Below, piece by piece: positions 11,589 through 21,985 of a DNA stretch of 64,000 nt. A model generated the notes under the pieces. That model did not search any database and was not told the origin of the DNA. It was given only the letters and a program-made list of their open reading frames with translations. The stretch spans positions 612,501 to 676,500 of the forward strand of contig CALZFC010000279.1 in NCBI GenBank assembly GCA_945643635.1, in the 5' to 3' direction. Positions within the stretch are counted from its first letter, which is position 1. Every line of letters begins with the position of its first letter. A program made the position numbers and the translations under genes. Source of the DNA: Allodiplogaster sudhausi. Its lineage: Eukaryota > Nematoda > Chromadorea > Rhabditida > Diplogasteridae.

Positions 11589-13639
11589 TAGAAAAAGAGT
11601 GATAAAAAGAAAGAGAGACAGTGTTTTTTTTCAGGAGCACGAGGAACACATTCGGCAAATCCTTCGAGAGAAGCGCGAGGCGCATCCTTTTGACGAGAGG
11701 ACGTATGAAGCCCTCAGGTATGTAGAAGATTCGCTGAATTGCTGTTAGTAGCCTGGATCATTGCCCACGATTGGGCCTGGCCCTACTCGTTCTTGCTATA
11801 GTTAACAGCCACAAACAGATACAGCTTCAGTCACATATGTATGTATGTATGTATGTATGTATTTCCTAGCTTAGATATCTCGACACGTGCCACTCAAACA
11901 CAGAATACATTCGTGCAAATGAATAAGAGATTATCTCAATTTCTAGTAACTTCACTTCATAATATAATCTAAATATTTTGATCATATGGCCTTGCATGAA
12001 TTGTCTGCCATCGAAACATCTTCACTTCAGAGAACTCTGGAATGACAAAAGCGTCCAGTTTGCACTTCTCAGACGAGGCGAATTCTATTTGCCAGACTGC
12101 GCAGAGTAGTCAGTTAAGAGAAAGAGAGAGTGAGAGAGAAAGAGAGAGATGGTGAGAAAGAAAGACAGAGAAAGAGAGAGAAATAGGGAGAGATAGAGAG
12201 GTAATCAGAGATTGAGACAGAGAGAGGTACAGAAAGAGATGGCACTATGTGAGATAGAGAGAGAGAGCAGATGAAGTATCTAAATATAGGAAAGAATACT
12301 AATAGCCTCTGCCTAACAAGTGAATTCCTGAAGTTTCCTGGAGAAGCTGGACGAGATCCACGATCCTTCCTATACTCCTTCTCCCGATGACGTCGTGCAC
12401 ATGCGAGTGGCGACGACGGGGGTCATCGAGGTCAAGTTCGTCATCAAGGACAAGCGATTCCGGTACGGGGCTGATTATCACCATTCAAGTTCTATCATCT
12501 ATTATCTATTCGGTTGCCCTTAAAGGTCTCTTTTTGGACTCCCGTGATAAAAAAAAAACAAAAATTAATTTAAAAATATTAAAAATTGCTTATGGTTGAG
12601 AGTCTTCGACGTGGGCGGACAGCGTTCGCAGCGAAAGAAATGGATCCACTGCTTCGACGACGTCCACGCTGTCATCTTCGTGGTCGCGCTCTCCGAGTAC
12701 GACCAGGTGCTGCTCGAGGACTTCAAGACGGTCGGTCTCTTTTCTCTCGCCCGTGTAATTTTGATATGCTAAATTTTATTGACTTACATTGTAGGCTTCA
12801 TACATCGGTTATTTTTAGTGATTCCATTAGACTACAGATAATTTTGCAACTTTCTTGAGAATCGAATGAAGGAGTCTCTGCGGCTCTTCGACCAAGTCTG
12901 CAACAGCCGGCCATTCACTTACACCAACTTCATGCTATTCCTCAACAAGAAGGACATCTTCGCTGCCAAGATTGGCAAGGGAACTTCGCTCCGACTCGCT
13001 TTCTCTGACTTCAAAGGTTGTTCGAGAGGGAGGGAAAAAGTTTGAGAGAGAGGGGGGAGAGAGTGGGTGGGGAGAGAGTGAGAGCAGAGAGACAGAGAGA
13101 GAGAGGGGAGAGAGAGAGATGATTGCGAACTGCGTGCATAGAGATCAGAGGAGAGAGAAAGCACGTGCAAGAATAAGCGAGATTAAAAAAACTGTACTAA
13201 AAAATTTGAAGAAAATTCTTGCTTATTGAAAGCGGCTTGCTATTCATTGAGAGCTAGATAACGATAACAAGATTACTGTATATGTATATGTATGTATGTA
13301 AACTGCATAGCAGAGAACGAAAAATTCCCAGCTGAACTAGCTTTTTCCCCTGAGAATCAAAACAGATTTGTAATGTTATCGAAAGATTAGCTCAAAGATT
13401 ATGTGGTAAATACATAGAAGAACATTTTATTTATCGTTAGGGAACAGCTAAATAAAATCTTTTATTTTTCTTAGAAGAAAAACACCCCACTAAACCTCTT
13501 AAATGTACCAGGCCATGAGAGCTACAACAACGCGGTGATCTTCATCGAGGAGAAGTTTGTCTCGCAGAACAAGACTCCCACCAAGACTATCTACTCACAT
13601 CAAGTCAGAGCTTTGAGTATGGGGACAAGCATAGATCAA

Positions 13640-13710
<71 letters not shown>

Positions 13711-13726
13711 TTTCCTTCGCTTTATC

Positions 13727-13761
<35 letters not shown>

Positions 13762-13878
13762 CTCTCGTTCCCTCTCATTTAGACCTGTGCAACAGACACG
13801 AAGCAAGTGGAGTTCGTACTGGATTCAGCACTCGACACGATAATATCGGTCGCACTTCAAGGTGCCGGCCTCTACTGA
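10947..13878 (+). CDS. Heterotrimeric G-protein alpha subunit
   Basis: GTP-binding transducer of seven-helix receptors. Ten exons: 10947-11085, 11255-11297, 11403-11544, 11635-11717, 12031-12105, 12334-12462, 12601-12730, 12860-13016, 13512-13603, 13783-13878. All junctions join in phase to give 361 residues, a normal length. Motifs: P-loop GAAEGGKST (47-55), switch I RVATTG (185-190, with the catalytic Arg and Mg-binding Thr), DVGGQR (207-212), FLNKKD (274-279) and TCAT (331-334). Odd points: the N terminus starts [10 protein letters not shown], with no MG(x)xxS myristoylation site though Cys residues could be palmitoylated; the P-loop has G where most families have S (GAGESGKS); and the C-terminal tail is GAGLY, so the pertussis-toxin Cys of Gi/o (GCGLY) is Ala. 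It looks like a divergent, GPA-type subunit. The AATAAA at 14141 is its likely poly(A) signal. Confidence 0.95.
13638..13765. repeat. (CT)n tract in the last G-alpha intron
   Basis: Long CT/CTGTCT pyrimidine tract filling most of intron 9, directly upstream of the terminal exon and merging into its polypyrimidine tract. Confidence 0.9.
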
Positions 13879-14140
13879 TTGCTTCGGTAAAACCAATGTA
13901 GTTCGAACCATTCAGTCATACCTTACTTAATCAGTCATCCACAATTTCAATATATTATTTGCACCTTGCTGTTGTGTACTTCATCAAAACATGGAGAAAA
14001 CATATACCTTAACCAACGTTTATGGGTGTCTGTCCACATTCGATTTGGTATTGCCTCATTTCATTTGTCGTTTTGTGAAGCTTTGAACGTTCTCCTTCTC
14101 CTCCTCTTTTTTCGCCAGTTACGCTCTTATTTCAATTGAG

Positions 14141-14146
14141 AATAAA
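14141..14146 (+). terminator. Poly(A) signal of the G-alpha gene
   Basis: AATAAA 263 nt downstream of the G-alpha stop codon in otherwise non-coding sequence. Confidence 0.6.
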
Positions 14147-14279
14147 GTATTACTTATTTTTAATTGCGGAAAGAGAAAAGTACAAAAGGAAGGAAAGCAA
14201 AACAAATATTCTCCCGTGCAGCAGTAGTTCGTTGTGAACCTTTTTATGTCACACGAATATTCAGAGATACAGTCCAGAC

Positions 14280-14496
14280 CAGGGATGGTCTAAACCCGGG
14301 GGGCAAGCGGGCCGGGCCTTATTTTCAAAATTTCGGCCCGGGCCCGCCTAATTGGCAACGGGCCGGGCCCGGGCCCGCCAAATTGGCGCCCGGCCCGTGG
14401 GGTATGCGGGCCGGGCCGGGCCGGGCCCGTGGGGTAAGCGGGCCGGGCCGGGCCGGGCCCTGCCTTGAAAATCTCGGCCCGCTTTGATCATCCCCG
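14280..14496. mobile_element. GC-rich hAT-type MITE (217 bp)
   Basis: Terminal inverted repeats CAGGGATGGTC / GATCATCCCCG (9 of 11 matching) are flanked by 8-bp direct repeats GTCCAGAC (14272-14279) and GTCCAGAT (14497-14504), 7 of 8 identical. An 8-bp duplication and CAGGG-type ends are hallmarks of the hAT superfamily. The interior is repetitive GGGCCGGGCC/GGCCCGGCCC. It has no coding capacity. It is related to the element at 55944-56367. Confidence 0.85.
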
Positions 14497-14566
14497 GTCC
14501 AGATGGTGGAGCGAGAGAATAAAAGTGAGTAAAGAGATAGAAGACTAGAGTGTGACAGGGGGAACG

Positions 14567-14572
<6 letters not shown>

Positions 14573-14614
<42 letters not shown>
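14573..14614. repeat. (GA)n microsatellite
   Basis: About 20 uninterrupted GA units just beyond the hAT MITE. Confidence 0.9.
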
Positions 14615-14620
<6 letters not shown>

Positions 14621-14669
14621 CCGACAGACAAGAGAAAGGAGAGAGCATTCTGACAATGAGTTCCCATGC

Positions 14670-14956
14670 ACCTTCGAGATGACTTCCTGGAAGAACTCGC
14701 GGCAGTCCTCGCAGATCTGGATGCTCACATGAGTGACCATCGCCTGGCCACTGCACACCGCTCTCAGAATGACATATCTTCAAGAAAGGACAATGCGACC
14801 AGCTATCTCACTACAGTAACGGAATATTGCAAATAACTTTCGACGGTCAAAAAAGGCAAGGTTCCAGTGTACATACATATATTACTCGGAATGAAGGAGT
14901 TTAGGCACTCGGTCGGTGAAGAGCGCTTTCTCCTCATGGTCAATGAAGATCTGCAA
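14670..14956 (-). CDS. Possible exon pair of a Cys-containing protein, fragment
   Basis: Two minus-strand segments have splice-like borders. The first, 14956 down to about 14882, follows TTGCTTGCAG and reads IFIDHEEKALFTDRVPKLLHSE. The second, about 14775-14672, ends at a GTGCAT donor and reads …QAMVTHVSIQICEDCREFF… then QEVISK. The CxxC plus amphipathic helix recalls the start of a saposin-B fold and, less well, a nuclear-receptor zinc module, but it is too short to choose. No continuation was found downstream, where the GC-rich MITE sits; it may be a gene remnant. Confidence 0.3.
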
Positions 14957-14959
14957 GCA

Positions 14960-15404
14960 AACGGGAGTGCAGATCTTCCATAAAATTACATACTATTTCT
15001 TCAGTTCTTTGACCGATAATTTAAATGTTATGTTGTCTTGGCACGAATTTTGAATTTGGTATCTTGAGAAAGCGTAGGGTTTTGCCATGATTTTTCCTCA
15101 CGGGGAGTCAAGACGACCTTTGGAAAACTTTTTGGTGTTACAGTATGCTTCATTCGGGAATCTCACTTAGAAAATTACGGTAGCACTAAACAGAAATTTC
15201 CCTTAACAAAGTTTTAAATATGTTGGTTCTCAACACGATTTCCCTTAATGCAATCATGAAATACTGTCATATTTTTAAATTCATAATCTCTTGTCACGAT
15301 AATGTTCCTATAGTCGAGATTTTTGGCTTATTTTGGCAAATTGCCACGCCAGGCTAACATCCCCAAATGAATTGGGCTAAATCTCCGTGATCCTTTTGCA
15401 GCGT
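14960..15404. other. Spacer, no gene seen
   Basis: AT-rich spacer with no supported exon. Confidence 0.4.
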
Positions 15405-15600
15405 TCGAGTAACTATTCCAAATCTACTGTGCTGAATGGTTTAGTAGGGTACGGAACATGGAGAAGCGGCTTTTTCTTGCGAAAGGCAGTTTCTCGATCG
15501 TCTCAAGCGCTTGGCTCATTTCTTCCTTTTGGTCGATCAGATCTCGCGATGCAGAGAGATGACATATTGCCCACATTGTCTTCATTATCGAGATCTGATA
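15405..15600 (-). pseudogene. GDKGG-family C-terminal fragment (copy D)
   Basis: A minus-strand frame reads …ISIMKTMWAICHLSASRDL… followed by IDQKEEMSQALETIEKLP, clearly homologous to the C-terminal segment of copy C at about 22790-22900 (IMKTMRTISHLSVSRDLTEQ…). The N-terminal 80-90% is absent; the sequence upstream on this strand is replaced by the dispersed repeat at 15648-15887. It is a truncated relic that shows the family has more copies than the long open frames suggest. Confidence 0.75.
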
Positions 15601-15647
15601 GGTGATGTTGCAACGGGATATTAGAACACGGCACGCAGGGTCATCAT

Positions 15648-15887
15648 TTCAAAATGCGAAACGTCGGATAGAAGGCGCACTAAAAATTCACCCGTCTTAC
15701 CTGCGAACGCTTTTCATTGTGTATTATAACACATCTCGTTCTGGCAACTTGCCACGAATTTTGTTAGTGCTTTCGTTCAGTGAAATATTCTCGCGCGGAA
15801 TTTTATTCAAACATTGATGTGCATATGTTCAGATTTGTGTTGCGATTTTGAGCGCGAATTAAATCCCGACTCTCTACGTCTCTGCCA
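15648..15887. repeat. Dispersed repeat R1, copy a
   Basis: About 240 bp starting TTCAAAATGCGAAACG, roughly 80% identical by eye to 18891-19105 in the same orientation. Landmarks present in both are GGATAGAAG-CGCACTAAAAA, TTTTATTCAAACATTGATGTG-like sequence and AGATTTGTGTT. Non-coding; found only inside the 15.4-24.6 kb island. Confidence 0.75.
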
Positions 15888-16540
15888 CTTGGTCAGAGTG
15901 CAGACAGCACCGTTAACCGGTGCTATCCTTGTATCTCGGGTGAAAAGCGAATGGCCAATTCCGTGTGCCATTTATTTGCCATTAAAACATATGAACATGG
16001 GAAATGGCGGGAAATTCTTTTTAAATGGTATACCATTGTTTTTGAGAGCCTGCAAGTATAGGGTGCGCGGTCAGCACAAGGGTTGCAGTCTTTAGAGCTT
16101 CGACGACCAGCGGTTTTTTTCCGCGCCCCGTATGAAGGGCATCGTTTCCGCACCAATTTCATGGAGCGGATTTTTTTTTTTTGTTTGATACCTTGCTAAT
16201 TGTAAAGAAATTGTTTTCATAACTTAGTAGGAAACTAAAATTATAATTTTAGTGCCACAGTACTCTGATTTTTAGTGCTACAGTCCCACGGCCCTTCAGC
16301 CAATGGATAAACGCTCGATCACTCCCCATACTGAGCACGTTCCAACGCGCCACCGTAACTCACGCGTTGCGGCTTTTCCTGCTAGGACCACAGCAGCTTT
16401 AGCACCTGTGGTAGCAGCCCTTGGAAAAGGTTTATTTTTGTCGGCTTTATATGTTTCGTGCATAAAATGTACTATTTCATGTGTTTTTGTCAGATTTAAG
16501 GAAATGACGTATAATTGAGGAAATGGGGGTAGCTGCCCCC
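15888..16540. other. Spacer upstream of the RS-domain gene
   Basis: Mostly unannotated. An open frame from ATG 16303 (MDKRSITPHTEH…) could be a first exon of the RS-domain gene, because it ends at a possible GTTTA donor, but nothing else supports it. A run of ten or more C residues lies at about 16538-16550. Confidence 0.3.
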
Positions 16541-16554
16541 CCCCCCCAACCGCT

Positions 16555-17320
16555 GGAACCAGTGGAACCAGCCGCAGCTGCCATTCCAGCAGATCCAGAA
16601 CACCGGCGGCTTCCGCCGCCGGACGTCGCCGAGATTGGCTGCGAAGAAGAGATACCGACAAGATAAAGAAGGAGGTGGCCGAGGGAATCAGGATGTGAGT
16701 TTGTTCTTTTGCGTCCCATGTTCCACTCATATTGCAATGATTTCTATGATAATGCAATTGACTATTCAGTGCGGAGGAGGAACGGATCCGCGCGAAGAAA
16801 GAAAGGAAAGGCTGAAGAGGAGAAGGAGCAAGAAGAAAGGTATATTTAAATGTGTTTAAAGGTCATTACTTTACAAATGTATCAATTGAGATGGATGCGA
16901 AAACACTTCCGCCGCTCCCGCTCGCCTTCGCTTCGTCAAGATTCTCGCCCTTCTTCTTCCCGTCATCGCTGCTCTCCATCTCCTCGCCCGCATCGCCGCT
17001 CTCCTTCACCTCGTGTAAGAAATATAATGTGTTCCCTCCTCATGTATAATGTTACCCACTTTCAATTTATCAGGGTCGCCGCTCTCCTCGCAAGCCCTCT
17101 CGCTCTCATCTCAAGCCCTCCCGCTCTTCTTGATCTCTTCGCCAGCGCTCCCGCTCTCCTCGTCACTCTCCTCGCAAGCGCTCCCGCTCTCCTCGTCACT
17201 CTCCTCGCAAGCGCTCCCGCTCTCCCCGTCGCTCTCCTCGGTCTTCTCGCCGCTACTTTATCCTCTCCGTGACTCCACACCGCCATCTCTCACCACCACC
17301 ACCCAGACGGGATTAGCATA
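16555..17320 (+). CDS. RS-domain (Arg/Ser-rich) splicing-type protein, with frame breaks
   Basis: Exons about 16555-16694, 16771-16839, 16890-17030 and 17074 onward. The product is basic/coiled (…DTDKIKKEVAEGIRIAEEE… and RIRAKKERK), then an RS domain (HFRRSRSPSLRQDSR, RHRCSPSPRPHRRSPSPR, SPRKRSRSPRHSPRKRSRSP). RS domains are known to mediate protein contacts in pre-mRNA splicing. Two defects are seen. One extra G at about 16809-16811 shifts the frame; removing it keeps the phase into the next exon. An in-frame TGA at 17131 interrupts the RS repeats, which continue in the same frame for some 50 residues. An RRM was not found; the N terminus is uncertain. The AATAAA at 17343 is the likely poly(A) signal. 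Confidence 0.65.
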
Positions 17321-17342
17321 GTGTGTTTGCACAGAAAAAGGG

Positions 17343-17348
17343 AATAAA
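17343..17348 (+). terminator. Poly(A) signal after the RS-domain gene
   Basis: AATAAA about 30 bp beyond the last RS-frame stop codon. Confidence 0.5.
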
Positions 17349-17359
17349 CCTTTATTCAG

Positions 17360-17412
17360 AGAATCATCTTCATCCTCTTCTTCTTCTTCGTTGTCATCTT
17401 CCTCGCCGTCGC
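17360..17412 (-). other. Acidic low-complexity segment (possible minus-strand exon)
   Basis: On the minus strand a TAG-type acceptor precedes GDGEEDDNEEEEEDEDD followed by SLNK. It could be the acidic tail of a small gene or simply CTTCTT repeats in the RS-gene 3' UTR. A second trinucleotide tract, (CAC/GAC)n, lies at about 17510-17580. Confidence 0.25.
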
Positions 17413-17589
17413 CCTATCCAAAAAAGTGAGGGCTTGAGATTTTTTGCCTGTTAATACGCATTTTGCTTACGTCTATCAATTTGTTGCAGAGGACCGCATC
17501 AACAACAACAACAACCACGACGACCACCACCACCACCACCACGACCACCACGACCACCACCACCATCACCACCACCACCATAACAAAGA

Positions 17590-18778
17590 AAATGACGCGG
17601 GGAATAAAGAGGGAAAAAACAGTCAGAAACTTCTCTACGCTCTTCCCGACACAGCAGAGATTCCGCCTGGCTTGTCTCCACGGAATGATGAAACGAGTAG
17701 AAGGTCAAACAGCTTGCAAGAGTCCACCAGAAGAGACTCTTTCCGTGCCAGTGATTGAAATGGAGAACATACGTGAAGCTCTAAGTGGAAGGGTGCAAGA
17801 TGTCTTTGACAGCGAGTAACTCTCTTTTGATGGCAAGTTCGAAGGGGATCTTTGGGTGTGCGTCTCTGGTGATAAGGGTGGGGACAAAACAAAAGTTTCA
17901 ATTTCGAACGGAAATATGGAAAAGGCTAATTCAGTGCAAAACGGGATGGTCGTCGCCATGCACACGGAAACAGACTCGGCAGCCATGCTACGGGCATTTA
18001 TTCCCAATGTTGTAGAGCAGATCAACAAGTTGAACGAGACTACCGTAATCGTGGATGGCATCCTGCAGCAAAAGCGGTTCCTAACCGGAGATTATATGTT
18101 CCTATACGCATGCCTAGGGCTAAAGGGACCGACCTCAAAGAACAACAGTCCCCTTTGCATTCGTCCTCGCGGGCTAAGATGAGTGAACAAGAACAGATCT
18201 ACCCGCTGCGCTCTCTGGCGGACTTTGAAGTATGGTCAAAGTGCGGGACCTGTGGAGTTGTCGCCGGGCTGAAGCCTCTCTTCACCATGCTCTGCAGGCC
18301 GCACAGTGACAATACGGGAGAGAACAGAAGAAGTTGCTAAATACACAGAGAAGAGCAAGCAAGAAGAGGCGCAGTTGCTGGAGATGAGAGGGAAGCTCGA
18401 GAATAGAAGAAGGACAGTGGAGAACATTGCAGAGAAGAAGAGAGGGAGGCTCAAATGGAGCTTGATGCTTGTCTGCGCAGTATCGGAGCGGACCTCCAGG
18501 CCTTTGGCCAGTGCCTGGTGGGCAACCATGTTCAGCGGTGTCTGGAACATCCAGACAAGCTGTGGTCTCTCTACAAAGACGAGGAGCAGAACATTGCAGA
18601 GAAAAGTGAAATCATGCGAGTCATGAAAGAGATAAGCAGACTATCAGCTCCCCATGACCTCACTCAAGCTGAACAAGAAGAGCTATTGGATCTAATCAAG
18701 ACCTTTGAAAATCTGGCATCCGTTGCAATCAGAGCAGGACCCCCAAGAAACATTACTGGACCATTTATTTCCCATTAG
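17590..18778 (+). pseudogene. GDKGG-family protein, copy A (inactivated)
   Basis: The reading frame can be followed through …VIEMENIREALSGRVQDVFDSE, then an in-frame TAA (17817-17819), then DGKFEGDLWVCVSGDKGGD, EKANSVQNGMVVAM, and RFLTGDYMFLYACLGLKG at about 18075-18130. The central block with the PPQMHI motif is missing. After frame shifts a Cys-rich piece (KCGTCG), a coiled coil (TEEVAKYTEKSKQEEAQLLE) and the C-terminal block (SIGADLQAFGQCLVGNHVQR … HDLTQAEQEELLDLIKTFE) follow. Function unknown; the repeated occurrence and decay indicate a mobile or mobile-derived family. The nonsense codon, frame shifts and deletion make this copy non-functional. Confidence 0.7.
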
Positions 18779-18890
18779 CTTTTCACCCGAGATAGCGAGT
18801 GCGTTAGGAAAAATGCATGGGCTGAATACCCGTGTGTTGCCCTCATTCACTCACAGGATGCTAGAAGAGGGCGCGTAGGTGGGGTCCCTT

Positions 18891-19105
18891 TTCAAAATGC
18901 GAAACGCCGGATAGAAGACGCACTAAAAAATCACCCATCTTGCGTGCGGCAGCTTTTCATGTGCTTGCGTGTTTTAACACCTTCAGTGCTTTCATTCAGT
19001 GAATATATTTTCGCTCGGAATTATATTCAAACATTGATGTGCATGTGTTTAGATTTGTGTTCCGATTTTGATCGCGAATTATGTCCCGAGTCTCTGCGTT
19101 GCTGC
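18891..19105. repeat. Dispersed repeat R1, copy b
   Basis: Second copy of the repeat at 15648-15887, same orientation. It lies between copy A and the next family fragment, so it may be terminal or flanking DNA of the mobile unit. Confidence 0.75.
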
Positions 19106-19131
19106 TTCTGGTTCTAGTGTGACTTCAGCTG

Positions 19132-19455
19132 ATGGCTCTCCACGAACGACTTTTCAGCCCTTCCGGCCAGTCACACGTCTTGTCCGATGGAACTGTTAGC
19201 TTGTTTCAAACATATTGGTCCTTTGGAGCCGACTTTCGGACGTGGGGGCAATGCATGACGGGAAAATACGTGCATGCTCTTCTAGCGAATGTGGACGCGG
19301 CCCGTGAACTCTGGTCAATGTTCCCCAATGAGAGAAACATTCAGGAAAAGATCAAGATCATGACAGTACTGCGAAATGTTTTACACCTCGCGACATGCCA
19401 ATATCCTCGTTCCTTTCTCACTGCTAAGCCTAGATGCAAAATACCGCAGAGTTAA
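19132..19455 (+). pseudogene. GDKGG-family C-terminal fragment (copy B')
   Basis: Encodes …SFGADFRTWGQCMTGKYVHA … ARELWSMFPNERNIQEKIK … TVLRNVLHLA, paralogous to the C terminus of copy B at about 21035-21200 and of copy C at about 22790-22940. It has no associated N-terminal part, so it is the relic of another copy, or was produced by a rearrangement. Confidence 0.7.
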
Positions 19456-19489
19456 GTTGCTGAATTATGCATAAAATCCGGTGGGTACA

Positions 19490-21465
19490 CTAATTTCTGA
19501 CCAAAAGTCAAGGATGTGTGAGATGAGATTGTTGCTAACGCGCGCATGCCATTCCCAGAAATTGAATTCTCTGTCGGCTAGACAATTGACAAAGGAACAG
19601 AGTCTTCTCATGATGCTGAAAATCAACCTTTCATTCTCTGGACTTGTGAAGCTTAAGCGATTTCTGCGTCGTTTTGGTTGTGACTTCCTGGCCTCTAAAA
19701 TAGTGTGAGACAAATGAGGAGAGAGTACGGTAACCGGCACAAGTACACCTACGCAGTGAAGAAGATCGGTAAAGACTTGAAAGAGAGGAGGTGTGCAACC
19801 ATGGAATTGCAAGATATTGAAAGTGTCCTAACAGAACGCGTGCAAAACCTAATTGATGCAAACAAGATCACTCTCGAAGGGAAGTACAATGGACATTTGT
19901 GGGTTTGCATTGTCGGTGACAAAGTAGGAGAAACTACCAAGGTGTCCATGCTGATTGTCACGCGAATGCGAACAGCGTGCACAACATGACGATCCTTGCA
20001 CTCTATGAAGGAGAGGATGGAAGTGAAGAATTGACACATCTGATCCAGAGTCGTTGAAGAGGTAAACGCGTTGATTTTCGTTCACGTGCATCTCCCCGAT
20101 GACGATGCCGGTGTTCTTACTGAAATCCGTATCGCACTCTTCCTCATGGGGGATTTCAAGTTCATCTACCACTGTTTATATATGATGGGTCCCGCGGCCA
20201 AGTTCGGTTGCCCTTGGTGCCTGCGAAGAAGTGCTTCTGTGATGGGTGCTGATGAGCTGAGGCAACTCTCCCGTGAACTGGACATGTGGGGAGAATATGG
20301 TCGATACAGTGAAAAATGCCACCTTTCAAGATCCCCATTGACCATATCATTCCACCACAAATGCACATCATCACGGGAGTCGTCATCACTCTCTTCATCT
20401 GCCCACTCAGGAATGCAGCAGCTCGCCATGACATGCTTGCACTCAACATGAAGCTAACTGGTGAAGACTACCATGTGAACGGAGAGAATGCAGAGTGTCT
20501 GAAAGGACAGAAGAAATTGAGAGACGAATGGCAACATGCAAGCGGAAGATCTCACAGCTAAAGCTGAGCATTGCTGAGCGCAATCGGGAACTGCGTGACG
20601 GCAACGCCGTACAACAATGCCTGCATGCCCTCAGGGATGGAAAGTTGGACATGCTTCGCAAGCAAACAAAGACATGTCTTGCCGGGAAAGAATGCCTGGC
20701 AAGACTCAATGCGCATGCTGAGTTGAGTGAGGAAATCTCTCTGACAAACTGGCTAGAGTGCAACTCCTGCGGAGGGTTGTTCCATTTCGTGCGTGATGAC
20801 CTCGACACTGGCAATGATGAGCACCTGGACTACGACTGTCGCAAACGCGTCAGCAAAGGAAATAACGTTGAAAAGAGGATTGAGAATGTCAGAGCTGATA
20901 TCAGAAAGGCAGAGGCTAAGATCCCCGAGTTGGAAGCAGATATTGAGCATGAAGAAAAGCGGCATAAGGAGTTCAAACAGACTCTAGCAAAAGAAGGCAA
21001 GAGCCAAGTTGCTCTGGACGCCGCATTCCTCTCCTTTGGAGCCGACTTTCGGAAGTGGGGACAGTGCATGAAACCACGTCCATGCCCTTCTAAAGAATGT
21101 GGACGCGGCCCGAGAACTCTGGTCAATGTTCCCCAATCAGAGAAAACTTCAGGAAAAGAAAGAGATCATGACAGTACTGCGAAATGTCTCACATCTCGCT
21201 GCTGCGCGGGACTTGAGTGAAAGTTAGCATTAAGAAATGGGAGAAAACATTGAAGAACTCAAAAGATTGGCAGCAATTGCATTCCCGAGGATGTCTCGCA
21301 CTCCCAACTATCTCACTCTTCTCACTCACGTTCTCCCAACCATCCATGCCAGTAACACGGCCGTTCAGCCAGTGGTAAAAGCAGTTGTGTTATTAGCATT
21401 CGCTGTACACAGTTTATTATACATACATCTAAAGGCTACTTCTCTCTCTCTATCTATCCAGTAGC
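19490..21465 (+). pseudogene. GDKGG-family protein, copy B (longest, frame-shifted)
   Basis: The most complete copy. In order: LLMMLKINLSFSGLVKLKRF; MRREYGNRHKY; ELQDIESVLTERVQNL; GKYNGHLWVCIVGDKVGETT; MTILALYEGEDGSEEL; FLMGDFKFIYHCLYMMGPAA with a CPWC pair; IDHIIPPQMHIITGVVITL (about 20330-20390); a coiled coil; a PHD-like Cys cluster (KTCLAGKEC … LECNSCGGLFHF … DYDC at about 20670-20840); a second coiled coil; and GADFRKWGQC … ARELWSMFPN. The order matches copies A and C. At least three frame changes are needed (about 19970, 20320, 21070), so it is probably inactive. The two invariant Asp residues in GD-GG and GD(Y/F) may be catalytic in the ancestral protein, but that is speculation. Confidence 0.7.
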
Positions 21466-21985
21466 CTCCCTCGCCTCTCACTCGTTAATTGGCCACGCCC
21501 ACTATGTTTGGCCATGTTGTTATAAATACGCCCGATGTAGGGTGCGGCATTTGTCAACCTCGCTATCCATTGTCGCTAACAACGTTCTACAGTTCTACAG
21601 CTAATAAAGCTTCTTCATCATCTCCGGCGTTTTCCGAAGTCTACAAGAAGGTCTTCTCCCGGTTGAACGCGAGTGCGTGACCGAAGGCTTCACAGTGTTT
21701 GATCTGTGAAGCGGTTGGCGCTTGTGCGCAACCCGGTCGACGCTTGTGCGTGACCTCTGGCTATTGCCACCGAAGGGTGCTCTATTGCCCGACGCTTGTG
21801 CGTATGTACTAGAGGTGACCCGGTTGAAGCCTTGAAGGCAGACTGTACCCCTACGGAAGAGGTTTGTTCGACAGTGACACATTATCGAAAGATATTGTAA
21901 CTCAAGAACATAACAAGTTCGTTGTCATAATTAAGTATATATTGCATTATGAGTGTTTGTTTTATTATTTCAAAAAAAATTAACA
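21390..21985 (+). repeat. Solo-LTR-like unit
   Basis: Begins TGTTATTAGC, directly after copy B. It contains TATAAATA at about 21520, then AATAAAG about 80 bp later, and ends near …AATTAACA. This U3-R-U5-like order resembles a BEL/Pao or Gypsy long terminal repeat. Three CGCTTGTGCG motifs lie at about 21718-21805. No matching second LTR, primer-binding site or gag/pol is present, and no target-site duplication was found, so this is tentative. Confidence 0.35.

Noticed and set aside
14164..14487. Long Gly/Pro/Arg frames on both strands (also near 56234-56491)
   Set aside because: They are translations of the GC-rich hAT MITEs, open only because the repeat lacks stop codons.
14672..14775. Nuclear-receptor DNA-binding zinc finger (CEDCREFF)
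   Set aside because: Only one CxxC pair is present and the P-box context and second zinc module are missing; a saposin-type helix fits at least as well, so no receptor was called.
17444..17758. Open frame with a long His/Asp run
   Set aside because: It comes from a (CAC/GAC)n trinucleotide tract; the frame has no splice or homology support and overlaps the start of copy A in another frame.
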